Positions 16,579-26,024 of a stretch of DNA of 64,000 nt are shown piece by piece. How positions within the stretch are numbered: the stretch's first letter is position 1; each line of letters opens with the position of its first letter. Both the position numbers and the translations under genes were made by a program. A model generated the notes under the pieces. That model was not told the DNA's origin. It did not search any database and saw only the letters and a program-made list of their open reading frames with translations. Location of the stretch: NCBI GenBank assembly GCA_016719465.1, contig JADJYY010000007.1, positions 62,001 to 126,000 on the forward strand, written 5' to 3'. This stretch comes from Hydrogenophilales bacterium (GTDB lineage Bacteria > Pseudomonadota > Gammaproteobacteria > Burkholderiales > Thiobacillaceae).

Positions 16579-17808
16579 TCAGGTTCGATATTCCGCGTTG
16601 ATCTTCACGTAGTCATACGAGAAGTCGCAGGTCCACACGGTGGCGACGGCGTCGCCCCGGGCCAGGTCCACGCGCACCGCGATCTCCGGGGCGGCCATGA
16701 CGCGGGCGCCTTCGGCTTCCTGGTAGGAGGCGGCGCGGCCGCCCTTTTCCGCCACCAGAACATTGCCCAGCCAGAGGCGGATGCGGTCCACGTCCAGGTC
16801 CTGGATGCCGGCGTAGCCGACGGCGGCGAGGATGCGGCCCAGGTTGGGGTCGGAGGCGAAGAAGGCGGTCTTCACCAGGGGGGAACGGGCGATGGCGTAG
16901 GCCACCTGTTTGCATTCGGCTTCGTCCTTGCCGCCTTCCACGCGCACTTCCATGAATTTGGTGGCGCCCTCGCCGTCGCGCACGATGGCCTGGGCGAGCT
17001 GGATCATGACCTCGGTGACGGCGGCTTGCAGGCTGGCGAAGCGGCGGTCGCCGTCGTCCATGATGACGGGGGCGGGGGTGGAGCCGGTGGCGATGAGGAT
17101 GCAGGAATCGTTGGTGGAGGTGTCGCCATCCACGGTGATGCAGTTGAAGGAGCGATGCACCGCGTGGCGCAGCATGGCTTCCAGGGCCTCGCAGGACACC
17201 GGCGCGTCGGTGGCGACGAAGCTCAGCATGGTGGCCATGTTGGGATGGATCATGCCGGAGCCCTTGGCGATGCCGGTGACGACGAACTCCACGCCGTCCA
17301 GGGCCACCTTGCGGGAGGCGGCCTTGGCCACGATGTCGGTGGTCATGATGGCCTCGGCGGCGGCGGCCCAGTTGCCGGGCTTCAGGTCGGCGACGGCGGC
17401 GGGCAGGGCGTTGATCAGCTTGTCCACCGGCAGGGGCTCCAGGATGACGCCGGTGGAGAAGGGCAGCACCTGTTCCGGCGGGATGCCCAGCTCGGCGGCG
17501 GCGGCGGCGCAGGTTTCCCGGGCGCGGCGCAGGCCGTCCTCGCCGGTGCCGGCGTTGGCGTTGCCGGTGTTGACCACCAGGGCGCGGATGCCCTTCTCGT
17601 TATGGAGGTGCTCCTTGCACACGGTGACCGGGGCGGCGCAGAAGCGGTTCTGGGTGAACACGCCCACCACTTCGGAGTCGTGGGGCAGGGTCATGACCAG
17701 CACGTCGCGGCGGCCGGGTTTCTTGATGCCGGCGCTGGCGATGCCCAGCTCGACGCCGGGTACGGCGAGCAGGGAGGCGGGATCGGGAGGGGCGAGATTG
17801 ACGGGCAT
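16579..17808 (-). CDS. argJ: Bifunctional glutamate N-acetyltransferase / amino-acid acetyltransferase
   Basis: This 409-residue enzyme transfers the acetyl group of N-acetylornithine to glutamate in arginine synthesis; bifunctional forms also use acetyl-CoA. The autocleavage site is in KGSGMIHPNMATMLSFVATDA, where the Thr of the MATM motif becomes the N-terminal nucleophile of the beta chain. The start VPGVELGIASAGIKKPGRRD and the end VKINAEYRT are typical. It is transcribed just downstream of a MASE1 kinase with a 21-base gap. Which activity it has depends on whether argA is present elsewhere. Confidence 0.96.
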   Translation of the reverse strand: MPVNLAPPDPASLLAVPGVELGIASAGIKKPGRRDVLVMTLPHDSEVVGVFTQNRFCAAPVTVCKEHLHNEKGIRALVVNTGNANAGTGEDGLRRARETCAAAAAELGIPPEQVLPFSTGVILEPLPVDKLINALPAAVADLKPGNWAAAAEAIMTTDIVAKAASRKVALDGVEFVVTGIAKGSGMIHPNMATMLSFVATDAPVSCEALEAMLRHAVHRSFNCITVDGDTSTNDSCILIATGSTPAPVIMDDGDRRFASLQAAVTEVMIQLAQAIVRDGEGATKFMEVRVEGGKDEAECKQVAYAIARSPLVKTAFFASDPNLGRILAAVGYAGIQDLDVDRIRLWLGNVLVAEKGGRAASYQEAEGARVMAAPEIAVRVDLARGDAVATVWTCDFSYDYVKINAEYRT

Positions 17809-17829
17809 GATGGGTCTCGTAACGGAAAG

Positions 17830-19437
17830 TCAGGGGATTCTATCGGAGGCCGGGGCCGGATTTTCTGTGGCCGCCCGGGTCGGCAGGGTGAAGCAGAATC
17901 GGGCCGGGCGAACGTGGTCGAGCCAGAGCTCGCCGCCATGGGCCTCCACCAGGGTACGGCTGATGGCCAGGCCCAGGCCCATGCCCTCGGTCTTGCTGGT
18001 GGCGAAGGAGTCGAACAGGCGCTGTTCCATCTCCGCCTGGACGCCCTGGCCGCTGTCGCTGACGCAGATGCGCAGGCGATCCGGCCCATGCGCGGACGCG
18101 GCGATCTCGATATCCCGCCACAGGGTCGGGTTGTCGGTCAGGGACTCCACCGCGTTGGCCAGCAGGTTGTGCAGGACGGTGCCCATCTGCACCCGGTCGG
18201 CATGGATGAGGGGCAGGTGTTCCTCGAAACGGGTTTCGATGCCGATGCCCTGCCGTTCCGCCCGGCGGCGCACGTGGGCCAGGCTTTCCTCCACCAGCTC
18301 CTGGGCCGAAAACGTTTCCGGACGCAGGCCGCCGCCGCGGAAGAACTCGCGCAGGCGGCGCATGACCTGGCCGGCCCGGTTGGCCTCCCGGTCGATCTTG
18401 TCCAGGGTTTCGGTCAGCAGGGCGGCGTGGCGCGGCGGGTCCTCCAGCATGGCGCGGCCGGCGCGGGCGTAGTTGGCCACGGCCACCAGGGGCTGGTTCA
18501 GTTCATGGGCGATGGCCTGGGCCATCTCGCCCGCCGCCGCCAGGCGCATGGCCTGGTTGAGCTCGGCCTCGCGCTGGTGCAGGCGTTCCTCGGCGGCGCG
18601 GCGGGTGCTGACGGCCAGGCCCAGGAACAGGCCGGTGACCGCCAGGCCCAGCATGAGCATCTGGAATTCCACCACGGTGATGGCGTGCAGGCCGCGCCAT
18701 TCCAGGATGGCGTTGATGCCCACGTGGCTGGCGGCCAGGGCCACGGTGGCGCCCTTGATGCCGTGGCGCATGGCGATCCAGATCAGGGGCAGGAACAGCA
18801 GGTAGAAGAACTTGAATTCGTCGGTGTACTTGAGGCCGAAGATGACCCACAGGGCGATGGCGATGGCCAGCCCCTGCAGCATCATTTCCCGGTCCAGGCG
18901 GAAGGCGCGCCAGTCCTGCCGGGCATGGACCAGCACCAGGGGGGCGATGATCAGCAGGCGGATCAGGGCGCCCACCCAGTAGTTCACCAGGTCCGCCATC
19001 CAGGCCAGGACATCGGGCGCCGCTTCCGGGCTGCGGGAGAAGACGTGGACCCCCGCGTCCAGCCAGGCGCCCAGCACCGCCACCACCAGGAACCAGGACA
19101 GGTCGCGCTGGGTGGACAACTCCGGGTCGATGCGCAGGCCCCGCAGCAGCCAGGCGGCCAGGGCCACCAGGCCGAGCATGAGCAGGGTGGCGGCCCACAG
19201 GGCGGGCAGCCAGTCGGGGGTGTGGCCGTAGATGGGCAATCCCACCAGGAAGGTGACGGCGATGAACAGGGGCGCGTAGTGCAGCCCGTACAGCAGCAGG
19301 AATGCCAGGCTCAGCCCCAGGGGCGGCGTCCAGGGCGCCAGAGCCAGGGGCAGGACGGCCTGGGGGTTGCTGACCGCGTCCAGGGCCAGGCTGCCGATGC
19401 CGTAGGCCAGCAGGACTTTCCAGGAGACGGGAAACAC
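17830..19437 (-). CDS. MASE1-domain sensor histidine kinase
   Basis: This 535-residue membrane kinase has an N-terminal MASE1-like module of about eight helices (residues ~5-285). A short coiled coil follows, then the H-box GEMAQAIAHELNQPLVAVANY near residue 310, N-box VLHNLLANAVESL, SDSGQGVQAEM and GLGLAISRTLVEAHGG. The HELNQPL form is shared with FixL/DctB-type kinases. No receiver domain and no adjacent regulator gene is present, so its partner is elsewhere. The start is the ATG at 19437. Confidence 0.85.
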   Translation of the reverse strand: MFPVSWKVLLAYGIGSLALDAVSNPQAVLPLALAPWTPPLGLSLAFLLLYGLHYAPLFIAVTFLVGLPIYGHTPDWLPALWAATLLMLGLVALAAWLLRGLRIDPELSTQRDLSWFLVVAVLGAWLDAGVHVFSRSPEAAPDVLAWMADLVNYWVGALIRLLIIAPLVLVHARQDWRAFRLDREMMLQGLAIAIALWVIFGLKYTDEFKFFYLLFLPLIWIAMRHGIKGATVALAASHVGINAILEWRGLHAITVVEFQMLMLGLAVTGLFLGLAVSTRRAAEERLHQREAELNQAMRLAAAGEMAQAIAHELNQPLVAVANYARAGRAMLEDPPRHAALLTETLDKIDREANRAGQVMRRLREFFRGGGLRPETFSAQELVEESLAHVRRRAERQGIGIETRFEEHLPLIHADRVQMGTVLHNLLANAVESLTDNPTLWRDIEIAASAHGPDRLRICVSDSGQGVQAEMEQRLFDSFATSKTEGMGLGLAISRTLVEAHGGELWLDHVRPARFCFTLPTRAATENPAPASDRIP

Positions 19438-19461
19438 CGGGCGCCCCGAAACGCCGGCCGC

Positions 19462-19761
19462 TCAGCAGGTCAGGCCATGCAGGCCGCAGAGGTAGCGCTT
19501 GGCCAGCGCCAGCATGATCCACAGCCAGAACAGCAGGAAGAAGGTCACCATGGGCACGTGGGCATCGATGATGAAGCGCGGGGTGATGAAGCGCACCGCC
19601 TTGATGGCCGGCCCGGTGATGGTCTGCAGGATCTTGTAGAACAGGTTGTTGAACCGGTGCTTGCCCGCCAGCAGGGCCAGGATGCCCTGGCCGAGCAGGG
19701 CGAAGCCGGCGACCTCGACCAGGACGCGCAGGACGGAAACCAGCAAAAGATCGATTTGCAT
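19462..19761 (-). CDS. Small two-to-three-helix membrane protein, unknown function
   Basis: The protein has 99 residues. Hydrophobic segments lie at roughly 5-30 (LLVSVLRVLVEVAGFALLGQ) and 66-90 (VPMVTFFLLFWLWIMLALA), with the conserved-looking block ILQTITGPAIKAVRFITP between. This pattern recurs in small uncharacterised betaproteobacterial membrane proteins. I chose the ATG at 19761, preceded by a purine-rich site, over longer upstream extensions. It is upstream of the MASE1 kinase with a 24-base gap. Confidence 0.65.
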   Translation of the reverse strand: MQIDLLLVSVLRVLVEVAGFALLGQGILALLAGKHRFNNLFYKILQTITGPAIKAVRFITPRFIIDAHVPMVTFFLLFWLWIMLALAKRYLCGLHGLTC

Positions 19762-19870
19762 GGGAGGCGGGACGAAGGGTGCGGTTGGAGGCTGGATTTT
19801 AGCTTGTGCCAGGGCATGACCACCGGGAAAATCCAGTCCCCTCTCAACACGATCGTTCGCGACCGCCACC

Positions 19871-20464
19871 ATGAACTTCGACCATCTTCGCTTCACCCTG
19901 CGCGCCGTCGTCATGGACTGGTTTCGCCAGCACGACAAGGCCCTGGAAGCCTACGCCGACAGTTTCCGCGCCGATCCGCGGGATGTCCGCGCGGCCCGCA
20001 GCGTGGCCTGGATCCATGCCCAGAAAAAACGCTGGACGGCGGCGGCGGACTGGTTCGGCAAGGCCCTGGAGCTGGAGCCCGAGCATGCCGATACCTGGTT
20101 CAACCTGGGCTATGCGCGGGAGCAGGGCGGCGACCGTCCCGGCGCCCTGGAGGCGTTCCGCCGTGTCACGGAACTCAATCCCGGGCATGACCGGGCCTGG
20201 TACGGCCAGGGCATGATCCACGCCCACCGGGGCGACCACGCCGCCGCCGCCGAGGCCCTGGAACGGGCCGCTCAGCTCCAGCCCATGAACGGCGCCGCCT
20301 GGTATGCCCTGGGCATGGCCCGGCATCATTGCCACGAGCCCGGCAAGGTGGAAGCGGTGATCCGCCACCTGGCCGACCACGAGCCCCAGACCGCCAAGCG
20401 CCTGATCCGGGATGCCGAGCGGGCCGACCTGGCGCATCTGGTGGCCCACTTGCCCGGTTCCTGA
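19871..20464 (+). CDS. TPR-repeat protein
   Basis: The protein has 197 residues, with three to four tetratricopeptide repeats between residues 20 and 150; examples are WFGKALELEPEHADTWFNLG and AFRRVTELNPGHDRAWYGQG. TPR arrays bind partner proteins; which partner is unknown. No signal peptide is obvious. It is a single-gene unit on the plus strand, divergent from the small membrane protein, and is followed by a strong hairpin. Confidence 0.82.
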   Translation: MNFDHLRFTLRAVVMDWFRQHDKALEAYADSFRADPRDVRAARSVAWIHAQKKRWTAAADWFGKALELEPEHADTWFNLGYAREQGGDRPGALEAFRRVTELNPGHDRAWYGQGMIHAHRGDHAAAAEALERAAQLQPMNGAAWYALGMARHHCHEPGKVEAVIRHLADHEPQTAKRLIRDAERADLAHLVAHLPGS

Positions 20465-20525
20465 TCGGTTCCCGGACCGCGTCCGGAACCGGCGCGGAAA
20501 AACCAACAAGCTCCCACCAGCACGC

Positions 20526-20565
20526 ACCAACAAGAAGGCCCGCTTGCGCGGGCCTTCTTGTTGGT
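20526..20565. terminator. Strong hairpin after the TPR gene
   Basis: A perfect 18-bp stem (20526-20543 with 20548-20565) closes a four-base TTGC loop. It lies 62 bases after the TPR stop codon, between convergent genes. There is no clear U-tract, but the stem contains CTTCTTGTT on the 3' side, and bidirectional termination is likely. Confidence 0.75.
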
Positions 20566-20591
20566 GACCACCCCGCTTCGCCGGGGTGGTC
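20566..20591. terminator. Second hairpin, downstream of the VC_2705 symporter gene
   Basis: A 10-bp stem, GACCACCCCG with CGGGGTGGTC and a six-base loop, abuts the first hairpin. It lies 25 bases beyond the minus-strand symporter stop codon and probably ends that transcript. Confidence 0.6.
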
Positions 20592-20615
20592 GGCAAGGTG
20601 ACGATCAAGCCACGA

Positions 20616-22793
20616 TCAGGCCGCCTTGGTGTCGATGTCCCCGGTCAGGCTGGGGTAACGCACGTGGTCCACCAGTTCCTGGATTTCCTTGGACGGAGCC
20701 GAGGTCAGCAGGGAACCGATGATCACGCCCAGGAAGCCGACGGGCATGCCGAAGATGCCGGCGGAGATGGGCTTGATGCCGAACCAGAGCGGATCCAGGA
20801 TGCCGAAGAAGTCGTAGGTCGCGTACATGTAGTACATGCACACGCCCAGACCCGCCAGCATGCCGATGACCGCGCCCAGGTAGTTGGCCCGCTTCCAGAA
20901 CACGCCCAGAACCAGGGCGGGGAAGAAGGCCGAGGCCGCCAGGGAGAAGGCGGCGCCCACCAGGAACAGGATGTCGCCCGGTTTCAGCGAGGCCACATAG
21001 GCGGCCAGCACGGCCACCACCAGGAGCAGCGCCTTGGACACGGTCAGGCGGCGCACGGTGGAAGCGTTGGGGTCGATCATCTTGTAGTACACGTCGTGGG
21101 ACAGGGCGTTGGCGATGGTCAGCAGCAGACCGTCCGCGGTGGACAGCGCCGCCGCCAGACCGCCGGCAGCCACCAGGCCCGAGATCACGTAGGGCAGGCC
21201 GGCGATTTCCGGCGTGGCCAACACGATCAGGTCGCCGCCGATGGTGATTTCGGCAAGCTGGATCAGGCCGTCCTTGTTCATGTCCACGATCTTCATCAGG
21301 GTCGCGTCCACCGCCGACCAGTTGCTGACCCAGGCGGGCAGGCTGGCGAAGGAGGAGCCCACCAGGTGGTGGTAGACCTCGTACTTGGCCAGCACCGCCA
21401 GGGCGGGGGCCGTGAAGTACAGCAGGAAGATGAAGAACAGGGACCAGAACACCGACTTGCGCGCGTCACGCACCGAGGGGGTGGTGTAGTAGCGCATCAG
21501 GATGTGGGGCAGGGAAGCGGTACCCACCATCAGGCACAGCACCAGGGCCAGGAAGTTGTTGCGCTTGTCGCTGGAGGCGGCCTCGTCCTCGGCCTTGGCC
21601 TTGGCGATTTCCTCCGGCGTCGCGGCCGGATTCTCCTTCATCAGCTTCTTCTCGGCGCCCTTGCCGGAGAAGGGAACCGCGTGAGCGGCGACCGGACCGG
21701 CCTTACCCTTGGCGCCGGTTTCCGCGCCCTTCCACTTGGCCTTCAGCTTGGCGATGTCGGCCGGGAAGTCCTTGAGATCCTTCTCGGCGGCGGCGATGGC
21801 CTTGGCATCCTGCTCGGGCGCGGCCTTCAGGTCGGCCAGTTTCTGCTCGACCTTGGCCTTCTGCTCGGCGTGGAAGGCGGCACCGTTGCCGGCGGCCACG
21901 GCTTCGTCCAGGGCCTTGAGCTTGTCGCCCCATTCTGCGGCCTTCTCCTTGTGGATGGCGCGCACGCTAGCCTCGGCGGCACCCAGCACGGTGGAAGGAT
22001 CGTTCAGCTCCTTCTCCTTGGCGGTGACGCCCTGCAGGGCCTGGCCGTAGGCGATCTGGGGGATGGGGTTGCCGGTGATGCTCACCGACAGCCACACCAC
22101 CGGGATCATGTAGGCCACGATCAGGATGATGTACTGGGCCACCTGGGTCCAGGTCACCGCGCGCATGCCGCCCAGGAACGAGCACACCAGGATGCCGGCG
22201 AGACCGACATAGACCCCCACCGCGAATTCCAGGCCGGTGAAGCGGGCGGTGATGATGCCGACGCCGTAGATCTGGGCGATCACGTAGGTGAAGGAGCAGA
22301 TGATGGCCGCCAGCACACCGATGGTCCGGGGCAGGTGGCCGCCATAGCGGGCGCCCAGGAAGTCGGGGATGGTGAACTGGCCGAACTTGCGCAGGTAGGG
22401 CGCCAGGAACAGCGCCACCAGCACATAGCCGCCGGTCCAGCCCATGACGAAGGCGAGGCCGTCATAGCCGGTCAGGTACAGGGTACCCGCCATACCGATG
22501 AAGGACGCCGCCGACATCCAGTCGGCGCCGGTCGCCATGCCGTTGAACAGGGCGGGCACCCTGCGCCCGGCGACGTAGTACTCCGACACGTCGGCGGTCT
22601 TCGACATGATGCCGATGCCGGCATACAGGGCGATGGTGGCGGCCAGGAAGATGTAGCCCAGAACCTTCGGGGTGACCCCCATCTGCTCCAGGATGGCCAG
22701 GACGATGACGAAGGTGATGAAGCCGCCGGTGTAGAACGTGTAGTACTTCTTCAACTGGTTGAAGAAGGCGGTGTTGGACGATACCGCGCTCAT
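20616..22793 (-). CDS. Sodium:solute (acetate-type) symporter, VC_2705 subfamily
   Basis: This 725-residue inner-membrane transporter belongs to the SSS family, with about 13 helices. Family features include YYVAGRRVPALFNGMATGADWMSAASFIG, DFLGARYGG, LPHILMRYYTTPSVRDARKS and GGLAAALSTADGLLLTIANA. Residues ~258-410 form a long charged, Ala/Lys-rich helical insert between membrane helices, longer than in ActP. With the 87-residue DUF4212 protein encoded immediately upstream it forms the two-component VC_2705/TIGR03648-TIGR03647 type transporter, thought to take up acetate or related monocarboxylates. Substrate is inferred from family and context. Confidence 0.88.
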   Translation of the reverse strand: MSAVSSNTAFFNQLKKYYTFYTGGFITFVIVLAILEQMGVTPKVLGYIFLAATIALYAGIGIMSKTADVSEYYVAGRRVPALFNGMATGADWMSAASFIGMAGTLYLTGYDGLAFVMGWTGGYVLVALFLAPYLRKFGQFTIPDFLGARYGGHLPRTIGVLAAIICSFTYVIAQIYGVGIITARFTGLEFAVGVYVGLAGILVCSFLGGMRAVTWTQVAQYIILIVAYMIPVVWLSVSITGNPIPQIAYGQALQGVTAKEKELNDPSTVLGAAEASVRAIHKEKAAEWGDKLKALDEAVAAGNGAAFHAEQKAKVEQKLADLKAAPEQDAKAIAAAEKDLKDFPADIAKLKAKWKGAETGAKGKAGPVAAHAVPFSGKGAEKKLMKENPAATPEEIAKAKAEDEAASSDKRNNFLALVLCLMVGTASLPHILMRYYTTPSVRDARKSVFWSLFFIFLLYFTAPALAVLAKYEVYHHLVGSSFASLPAWVSNWSAVDATLMKIVDMNKDGLIQLAEITIGGDLIVLATPEIAGLPYVISGLVAAGGLAAALSTADGLLLTIANALSHDVYYKMIDPNASTVRRLTVSKALLLVVAVLAAYVASLKPGDILFLVGAAFSLAASAFFPALVLGVFWKRANYLGAVIGMLAGLGVCMYYMYATYDFFGILDPLWFGIKPISAGIFGMPVGFLGVIIGSLLTSAPSKEIQELVDHVRYPSLTGDIDTKAA

Positions 22794-22794
22794 G

Positions 22795-23058
22795 TCAGTC
22801 CTCCCCTTCGTGGACGCCGTACTCCTGGTCGAGCTGGTTCATGCGCCGGGCATAGAACCAGATGACCAGGACGTAGATGATGAGAGAGCCCTGGGCGCCC
22901 ATGTAGAAGGCGAAGGGGAATCCCATGATGACGATGTCGTTGAGTTCACGTGCGAAGTAGATGACCACGAAGGTCACCACGAACCAGATGGCGAGCAGAA
23001 CCGCGGTCAGCCGCAAATTCTTGCTCCAATACTCACGGTGCTTGTCCGTCAGTTGCAT
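22795..23058 (-). CDS. DUF4212 small subunit of the sodium:solute symporter
   Basis: This 87-residue protein has two membrane helices (residues ~17-37 and ~50-70) and begins MQLTDKHREYWSKNLRLT, the signature of the TIGR03647/DUF4212 small subunit. It is always paired with the VC_2705-type transporter, whose gene begins one base after this stop codon. The start at 23058 follows GGAGGAG. The family is presumed to stabilise the large subunit. Confidence 0.88.
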   Translation of the reverse strand: MQLTDKHREYWSKNLRLTAVLLAIWFVVTFVVIYFARELNDIVIMGFPFAFYMGAQGSLIIYVLVIWFYARRMNQLDQEYGVHEGED

Positions 23059-23353
23059 TGCGCTCCTCCAATCGAAACAAGGTGGTACGGTCTGGGAAGT
23101 CCGCGTGAGCGGACCCTCCTCCCCCAGACCCGCGCGCAGACAGCCACGCGGGCAGCGGAGTATCACGAATGAAACAAGAAAGCGCAACGAAATCAAAGGC
23201 TTGATCAGCAGCCGCTAATATTGCGGCGCAACATTGAAGCTTTCACGAGGCTTACACGCGGAACCCAGTGGCCGCGCAGGCTAGAGCGGGCCTGACTTTT
23301 CGATTGCGCGTTCGGGGATAAAAATTATGTGCACTGCAGCAATCGTGGAAAAA
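23059..23353. promoter_or_regulatory. Intergenic promoter region of the DUF4212/symporter operon
   Basis: The 295 bases between the symporter operon and the exonuclease gene are less GC-rich than their surroundings, especially 23165-23250. The only structure I see is the palindrome TTGCGGCGCAA near 23220. It should hold the operon promoter, but I cannot identify a confident -35/-10 pair. Confidence 0.35.
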
Positions 23354-24058
23354 TTAATTCTCCCAGCTGATCCAGCGCTGGGCCTTTTCCAGATCCTGGA
23401 GGTTGCGGTAGCAGGTGGAGCGCTTGGCCTCCGCCAGGGGCAGGGCGCACAGGAACAACTGGGCCGTGGCCAGGGCGTCCGCCAGGGCGCTGTGGCGGGC
23501 GAAGTTGTTGATGCGGAAATGGCCGGACCAGTCGTCCAGGGCGCGGTAGCGGCGGGCATGTTCCGGCAGCAGGCCGGGCATGACATAGGCCAGGTCGAGC
23601 CAGGGGTGCTTGAACTCGAAGCCCAGGTATTCCTTCACCGCCTTTTTGATCATGGTCTGGTCGAAGGTGACGTGGAACGCCACCAGGGGCGACTTGCCCA
23701 GGAAGTCGAGGAAGCGCAGCAGGGCCTCCGCCGGTTCCAGGCCGTCGCGCTGGGCCTCGCCGCCGATGCCGTGGATCAGGATGTTGTCCTTGGTGCTGGT
23801 CTTGTCCTGGCGCAGCACGATCTCGAAACTGTCGGCCATCACCACCTGGCCGTTCTCCACGGCGCAGGCGCCGATGGCGATGAGCCGGTCGCGCGCCAGG
23901 TCGAGGCCGGTGGTCTCCACGTCCACCACCACCAGGCGGGTGGCGCGGAAATCGTCGGACAGGCCGGGTTCGGGCCGCGCCCGCCAGGTCTCCAGGCGTT
24001 GCCGGGCGGCGGGGTCGAGCTCGACGCGGCGGCCAAAAAAGCGATCGAACAGGCCCAT
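23354..24058 (-). CDS. 3'-5' exonuclease, DnaQ-like
   Basis: This 234-residue DEDDh-type exonuclease has Exo I LVVVDVETTGLDLARD near residue 43, Exo II around LVAFHVTFDQTMI and Exo III HSALADALATAQL near 203. It is distinct from the DNA polymerase III epsilon subunit in its N-terminal extension MGLFDRFFGRR. Genes of this type are usually neighbours of acetate symporters and cNMP/CBS/DUF294 proteins, as here. Its biological role in that cluster is unknown. It follows the DUF294 gene by five bases. Confidence 0.85.
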   Translation of the reverse strand: MGLFDRFFGRRVELDPAARQRLETWRARPEPGLSDDFRATRLVVVDVETTGLDLARDRLIAIGACAVENGQVVMADSFEIVLRQDKTSTKDNILIHGIGGEAQRDGLEPAEALLRFLDFLGKSPLVAFHVTFDQTMIKKAVKEYLGFEFKHPWLDLAYVMPGLLPEHARRYRALDDWSGHFRINNFARHSALADALATAQLFLCALPLAEAKRSTCYRNLQDLEKAQRWISWEN

Positions 24059-24063
24059 GGCGC

Positions 24064-25953
24064 TCAGACCTTGTAGTCCAGGGCCAGGCGAGCCTGCACC
24101 TTGCGCGCCTGACGGAAGGATTCCTTGAGGATGCGGCGGTCCAGGTCGTTCAACTGGTCCGGATCGATGCGGTTGTCCATGGGCTTGCCGGCCTCCATTT
24201 CCTCGTGCTGGCCGTTGAGGCGCAGCATCTGGATGAAGAAGAACGAAGACAGCCAGGCCTCGACTTCGGATTCCGGAATGTTCAGCTTCGGCCCGGCGCC
24301 CCGCAGCCGGGCGGCGGTGCCGGTGGCGGCCACGCCGGTGGCCAGGGCGAGCACCCGGGCGGCGTCGACGAAGGGCGTGGTGCCGTTGAGCTTGAGGTCC
24401 AGGGTATTGGCCTGGTCGCCCTCGCCATCCACCACGAAGTCGCGCACCAGGCCCAGGGGCGGGCGGTTGCGCAGGGCGTTGGCGGCCATCTGGTGCAGGA
24501 AGCGGGGCGTGGTGGTGGTCTTCGCCAGCAGCCAGGCCTGCAGTTCCTCGGCCAGTTTTTCCTGGCCCAGCAGGGGGCGGAAGTCGAAGAAGATGCTGGC
24601 GTTGAGCAGGGATTCCGGGTCGCCGGCATCGATCCAGCGGGCGAAGGTGGCCTTCCACTCGTCCAGGGACAGGCACCACTTGGGGTTCATGGCCATGATC
24701 TCGCCCTTGCACAGGGGGAAGCCGCAGGCGTCCAGGGCCCGGTTGATGCGCTCGGCCAGGGGCAGCAGGCAGGCGCGGGCCTGGTCGGCGGTTTCCCCCT
24801 CGGGCACGGTGAAGATGATGCCGTTGTCCTGGTCGGTGGACAGGGTCTGCTCCAGGCGGCCTTCCGAGCCGAAGGCCAGCCAGCAGAAGGCGTGGCGGCA
24901 ATCCTGGGTGGCGGAACATTCCAGCTCGATGATGCGCTGGGTCAGGATGTCGTTGAGGGTGGACAGTATCTGGGTGAGCTGCTCGGCGGCCACGCCCTGG
25001 GCCATCATGTTGTGGCCGAGTCGTCGGATGTCCTCGGCGGCCTTTACCAGGGTATCCAGATTCGCGGCGCCGCGGATGGAGGCGGAAATCTGGGTGACGC
25101 CAACCCGCTGCAGGGAGAACAGATCCTTTTCGGAAATCACGCCGGTGAGGCGGTCGCCGTCCGCCACCAGCACATGGCGGAAGCCGTGCCGGGCCATGAG
25201 CATGGCGGCCTCGAAGGCGTGGGCGGTGGGCGCCAGGGAAACCGGGTTGGGCGTCATGACCTCGCGCATGGGGGTATTCAGGTCGGTGCCCGGCAGGATG
25301 ACCCGGCTGATCAGGTCGCGCACCGTGAACACGCCCACCGGCCGATCCTCGCCTTCCACCACGACGATGGCGCTGATGGTGTTTTCCTGGATGGTTTCCA
25401 GGGCCTGGCGCAGGGGGGTGTCCGGTGAACACGTGATCGGCTTGCGCCGGGCGATGCTGGACAGGGGGCTGCGCAGGGATTGCTGTTCCGCCGTGCTGGT
25501 CGCGTAGCGGGCCTGGACGCTGCGCTGGGAGCGCTCCAGCAAGGTGGCGATGCGGCGGGTGCAAAAGTCCTGGAACGCGGGCGAAAGCTTCAGCAGCGCG
25601 TGGAAATCCGCCTTGTCCAGTTCGTAGGTGAACACGTCGGTGAGGGCCTTGAAGCTGGAGACGGTCGTCCGTCCGCCCAGCAGCGCGCCCAGGGGGAAGG
25701 ATTCGCCCTCGTGCAGTTCCAGCCAGGCTCCGCCCGTTTCCGTCTGCTCCACTTGCACCGCGCCCTGCTTGATGATGTAGAAGCGCTTCACGTCGCCGTG
25801 ATCGGGGGAAAGCAGCACCTCCCCCTTGCCGTAGTAGGCCAGCTTGAGCCGCTCCGCCAGCCAGATCAGGTGCTCCTTCGCCATGCTGTCGAAGGGCGCG
25901 AAGCGGGCGAGATGTTCGGCGGTGGCGAGAATCAGGGAATTGGGCGCGGCCAT
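24064..25953 (-). CDS. cNMP-binding/CBS/DUF294 nucleotidyltransferase-like protein
   Basis: This 629-residue multidomain cytosolic protein has three parts. Residues ~15-135 form a cyclic-nucleotide-binding fold (FYIIKQGAVQVEQTE, GESFPLGALLGG). Two CBS motifs follow (~150-280; VVVEGEDRPVGVFTVRDL and RHVLVADGDRLTGVISEKDL). The C-terminal half is a GlnD-like DUF294 nucleotidyltransferase with CWLAFGSEGRLEQTLSTDQD, where the GS and DxD ligands are intact, plus DUF294_C. The combination suggests allosteric control by nucleotides. It is linked to acetate transport genes in many Proteobacteria. Confidence 0.88.
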   Translation of the reverse strand: MAAPNSLILATAEHLARFAPFDSMAKEHLIWLAERLKLAYYGKGEVLLSPDHGDVKRFYIIKQGAVQVEQTETGGAWLELHEGESFPLGALLGGRTTVSSFKALTDVFTYELDKADFHALLKLSPAFQDFCTRRIATLLERSQRSVQARYATSTAEQQSLRSPLSSIARRKPITCSPDTPLRQALETIQENTISAIVVVEGEDRPVGVFTVRDLISRVILPGTDLNTPMREVMTPNPVSLAPTAHAFEAAMLMARHGFRHVLVADGDRLTGVISEKDLFSLQRVGVTQISASIRGAANLDTLVKAAEDIRRLGHNMMAQGVAAEQLTQILSTLNDILTQRIIELECSATQDCRHAFCWLAFGSEGRLEQTLSTDQDNGIIFTVPEGETADQARACLLPLAERINRALDACGFPLCKGEIMAMNPKWCLSLDEWKATFARWIDAGDPESLLNASIFFDFRPLLGQEKLAEELQAWLLAKTTTTPRFLHQMAANALRNRPPLGLVRDFVVDGEGDQANTLDLKLNGTTPFVDAARVLALATGVAATGTAARLRGAGPKLNIPESEVEAWLSSFFFIQMLRLNGQHEEMEAGKPMDNRIDPDQLNDLDRRILKESFRQARKVQARLALDYKV

Positions 25954-26024
25954 GGCTTTCCGGTGAAAGTGGCAAAAGCGCTAGCTTATGCGATTCCGCG
26001 GGCTTGCTGGAATGCCCGCCGCCC

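Noticed and set aside
16147..20190. A 1,347-codon plus-strand open frame antisense to argJ, the MASE1 kinase and the small membrane protein
   Set aside because: It lacks any recognisable domain, is rich in Gly/His/Gln as expected of a GC-rich shadow frame, and lies opposite well-supported genes.
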